A stretch of 61,394 bases of DNA from a virus. The stretch's first letter is position 1. Every line of letters begins with the position of its first letter. The position numbers and the translations under genes are program-made. The notes beneath the pieces were generated by a model that did no database searches, was not told where the DNA came from, and saw only the letters and a program-made list of their open reading frames with translations. The DNA is taken from the IMG/VR virus record IMGVR_UViG_3300021139_000014, positions 1-61,394 of that record. One strand, given 5' to 3'. Positions 60,075-61,394 of this stretch are shown one piece after another.

Positions 60075-60368
60075 TTATGATTTTTTATGTTTGTTTGCGA
60101 ATGACCTTGCAGCTGCTGGTGAACTGAATCCCCATGCCTTTAATGCCAAGGCTTTTCTTGTTGGTTCTCCGTTTGGCTTTTTCATTGGACCTGCCATAGC
60201 CGCAAAACGAGCAGCAAAAGAAACCCTACGAGGGTTAGTCCCTGACTTAACTGGCGCTTTTAAATTACCACCATGAGCTTTGTTATAAGAGGCTCTACCT
60301 TTAGCATTCAATCCTCCTTCTTTATTTTTACCTTCAGAACGCTGCCATGCAGCTGTTTTATAAGCCAT
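60075..60368 (-). CDS. DUF6321-like basic protein, 97 aa
   Basis: The 97-aa protein has the pattern KTAAWQRSEGKNKEGGLNAKGRASYN (3-28), PRRVSFAARFAAMAGPMKKPNGEPTR and ALKAWGFSS, which matches a small family widespread in phages (DUF6321 by memory). Members are probably virion or DNA-associated; function is not established. It overlaps the HNH gene. Confidence 0.6.
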   Translation of the reverse strand: MAYKTAAWQRSEGKNKEGGLNAKGRASYNKAHGGNLKAPVKSGTNPRRVSFAARFAAMAGPMKKPNGEPTRKALALKAWGFSSPAAARSFANKHKKS

Positions 60369-60891
60369 GTTTATTAGTTATTAATTTACACATATTTAAA
60401 AACTCATCATTAGATAAATTATGTTTTGCAATGTTTACCATTCTGCAAACTAATTGCACATTTCCTTTTATATATCCTAAATTTGAATCTATCCTATCTA
60501 TTGATACATTTGTATTTACAACTCCATCTCCAAGTATCATTGACATTTTTATTCCAGTCAAAGCGCATCTTCCATCTTGATTTATATACAAATCTTCTAA
60601 ATCATCTAATGATATGCAATCACCTTTTCTATTTATAGCTTTGCTTCTTAAGTAGCATAAATAGCTTCTTTTGTTTTTTGTTCTTTTATGATTTACATAT
60701 GTAAGCTTATCTTCTCCATATGTTTTTTTATGGTATGATTTCATTTTAGATGAAATACATTTTTTACACCATGATTGATATTTTTTAGTACCATCAGCTT
60801 TATTACCAGTAGTATAAAAATTATCCATATCGCAATAAGTATTGCAATGAGAACAAGATTTACCATGAATAATTTGCCATGCTTCCGACAT
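60358..60891 (-). CDS. HNH endonuclease with N-terminal zinc finger
   Basis: A 177-aa protein. C13-x2-C16 and C42-x2-C45 form an N-terminal zinc ribbon (CSHCNTYCDMDNFYTTG). The nuclease core is LYINQDGRCALTGIKMSM and VSIDRIDSNLGYIKGNVQLVC (about 105-149), as in free-standing HNH enzymes of phages. It interrupts a run of small basic genes and is Asn/Lys-rich, hence probably mobile. It is the third homing-type gene in the window. Confidence 0.65.
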   Translation of the reverse strand: MSEAWQIIHGKSCSHCNTYCDMDNFYTTGNKADGTKKYQSWCKKCISSKMKSYHKKTYGEDKLTYVNHKRTKNKRSYLCYLRSKAINRKGDCISLDDLEDLYINQDGRCALTGIKMSMILGDGVVNTNVSIDRIDSNLGYIKGNVQLVCRMVNIAKHNLSNDEFLNMCKLITNKHGL

Positions 60892-60892
60892 A

Positions 60893-61036
60893 CTATTTAC
60901 CTTTTATTTTCTTTTCTTGTTTCAACATTTCCTTGGTAGGCTTTTTACCACTACCTGCGGCAGCACGAATATTATCCCATAGACCTCTCTTGGAATAATG
61001 ACCATCAGCTCTTTTAATCATCTTTACTTTTGCCAC
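60893..61036 (-). CDS. Small basic protein, 47 aa
   Basis: GTG 61036 gives MAKVKMIKRADGHYSKRGLW, DNIRAAAGSGKKPTKEMLKQ and KKIKGK; ATG 61021 would be the shorter start. The YSKRGLWDNIR...GSGKKPTKEML pattern is typical of short basic proteins of Bacteroidota phages. It overlaps the preceding gene by 13 bases. Confidence 0.55.
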   Translation of the reverse strand: MAKVKMIKRADGHYSKRGLWDNIRAAAGSGKKPTKEMLKQEKKIKGK

Positions 61037-61191
61037 TTGCCTTTGATTTGATTCTCTAATCTTTTCTTTAATAACCCATCAGTCATAGCAATTTCTCTAG
61101 CTGATATCATTGCCATCTTCTTTTCATGAGCAGGTGTACCTTGTTCAGGTTTGTCACCCATGCCTGTCTTCTTTAGTTTAACTTTTGCCAT
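61024..61191 (-). CDS. Small basic protein, 55 aa
   Basis: ATG 61191 gives MAKVKLKKTGMGDKPEQGTP, with AHEKKMAMISAREIAMTDGL and a basic end GKWQK. It is the first gene of the late minus operon and starts 3 nt after the TATATTTG box, so its mRNA may be leaderless. Confidence 0.55.
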   Translation of the reverse strand: MAKVKLKKTGMGDKPEQGTPAHEKKMAMISAREIAMTDGLLKKRLENQIKGKWQK

Positions 61192-61202
61192 ACACAAATA
61201 TA
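61191..61202 (-). promoter_or_regulatory. TATATTTGTGT promoter at the head of the late operon
   Basis: TATATTTG plus TGT directly precedes ATG 61191, repeating the extended TATATTTGTGT seen before three other late genes. No TTG box at the usual distance. Confidence 0.55.
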
Positions 61203-61394
61203 CTATTTATATTTATTAATTATATCCTCTAACTCTTGACGCGTCCACTTCTTTATTCGCTGATTCATGTATATAAACTCTAGTTCATTTACAGCTCTAT
61301 CTCCTATCTTTTTAACAAGTCCTACTCTGTACATAACCTGATTACCATGCAAATAAAGATTACAGCCGGCACACTGTAGGTTCACATTCCATTC
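61203..61394 (-). CDS. ninG: NinG/Rap-like recombination protein, 5' end cut
   Basis: The frame is open to the right edge, so the N-terminus is missing. The visible part starts EWNVNLQCAGCNLYLHGNQV, followed by MYRVGLVKKIGDRAVNELE and KKWTRQELEDIINKYK. This fits the C-terminal half of lambda NinG (Rap): a C-x2-C-N zinc motif, then helix with YRVxLxxxIG and a final WTxxEL. Rap cuts recombination intermediates. It ends just before the late-operon promoter. Confidence 0.65.
   Translation of the reverse strand, partial: EWNVNLQCAGCNLYLHGNQVMYRVGLVKKIGDRAVNELEFIYMNQRIKKWTRQELEDIINKYK

Noticed and set aside
1-61394. Temperate phage with integrase and attachment site
   Set aside because: No integrase, excisionase pair or duplicated att-like core was found; the tRNA-Trp has no repeat of its 3' end elsewhere that I can see.

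Overview
The window is almost certainly a large piece of the genome of a tailed phage, most likely a podovirus, of a Bacteroidota host. Evidence for the host: it is AT-rich; start codons are preceded by A-rich leaders (AAACAACATG type) instead of Shine-Dalgarno sites; promoters carry the Bacteroidota -7 box TAnnTTTG, twice with a TTG box exactly 19 nt upstream; and one gene encodes a type IX secretion (T9SS) C-terminal sorting domain, a Bacteroidota-only system. The structural set (TerL, portal, scaffold-like protein, capsid protein, ring proteins, a giant tail/stabilisation protein, huge internal proteins, small basic proteins) recalls crAss-like and related Bacteroidota podoviruses. That is inference from protein character, not from a search. 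I see no integrase, DNA polymerase, RNA polymerase, CRISPR array or reverse transcriptase. Both ends cut through genes and do not join in frame, so the window is an open contig.

Layout. 1-908 (minus): a RepL-type initiator and small genes. 909-1689: a non-coding, repeat-rich region with palindromes and CCTGGTAAA/GGTTTACC-type repeats, a candidate origin. 1690-3937 (plus): small genes and a Gp88-like gene in a more CGCG-rich block, closed by a perfect terminator. 4099-17114 (plus): small early genes, ERF recombinase, PD-(D/E)XK exonuclease, HNH homing endonuclease, HExxH protease, DnaA domain IV protein, PrimPol-helicase, SSB-like protein, an aberrant tRNA, a nuclease and TerL. 17101-34618 (minus): HExxH protein, GIY-YIG endonuclease, phosphoesterase, lysis genes (GH19 endolysin, holin-like, XhlA-like and Rz-like proteins), an envelope cassette, and tail fibres. 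34619-35142: non-coding and highly structured. 35143-61191 (minus): internal virion proteins, an ATP-grasp protein, ring and tail proteins, capsid, scaffold, portal, a GroES-like co-chaperonin, tRNA-Trp and small basic proteins. The late region is cut into transcription units by terminator-promoter pairs.

Two things stand out. First, at 22376-27025, between tail fibre and endolysin genes, is a compact cassette of exported proteins: two CsgG-like paralogues, a cohesin/dockerin-like secreted protein, a small lipoprotein that is little more than a T9SS sorting domain, a membrane-anchored charged protein, and an outer-membrane-barrel-like protein with a poly-Pro/Ser/Lys-Glu linker. Together they look like an envelope export, display or lysis system I do not recognise. 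Second, 34619-35142 (minus) seems to hold a promoter-driven, terminator-ended RNA of about 125 nt with complementary hairpin loops, followed by a large domain closed by a 14-bp inverted repeat.
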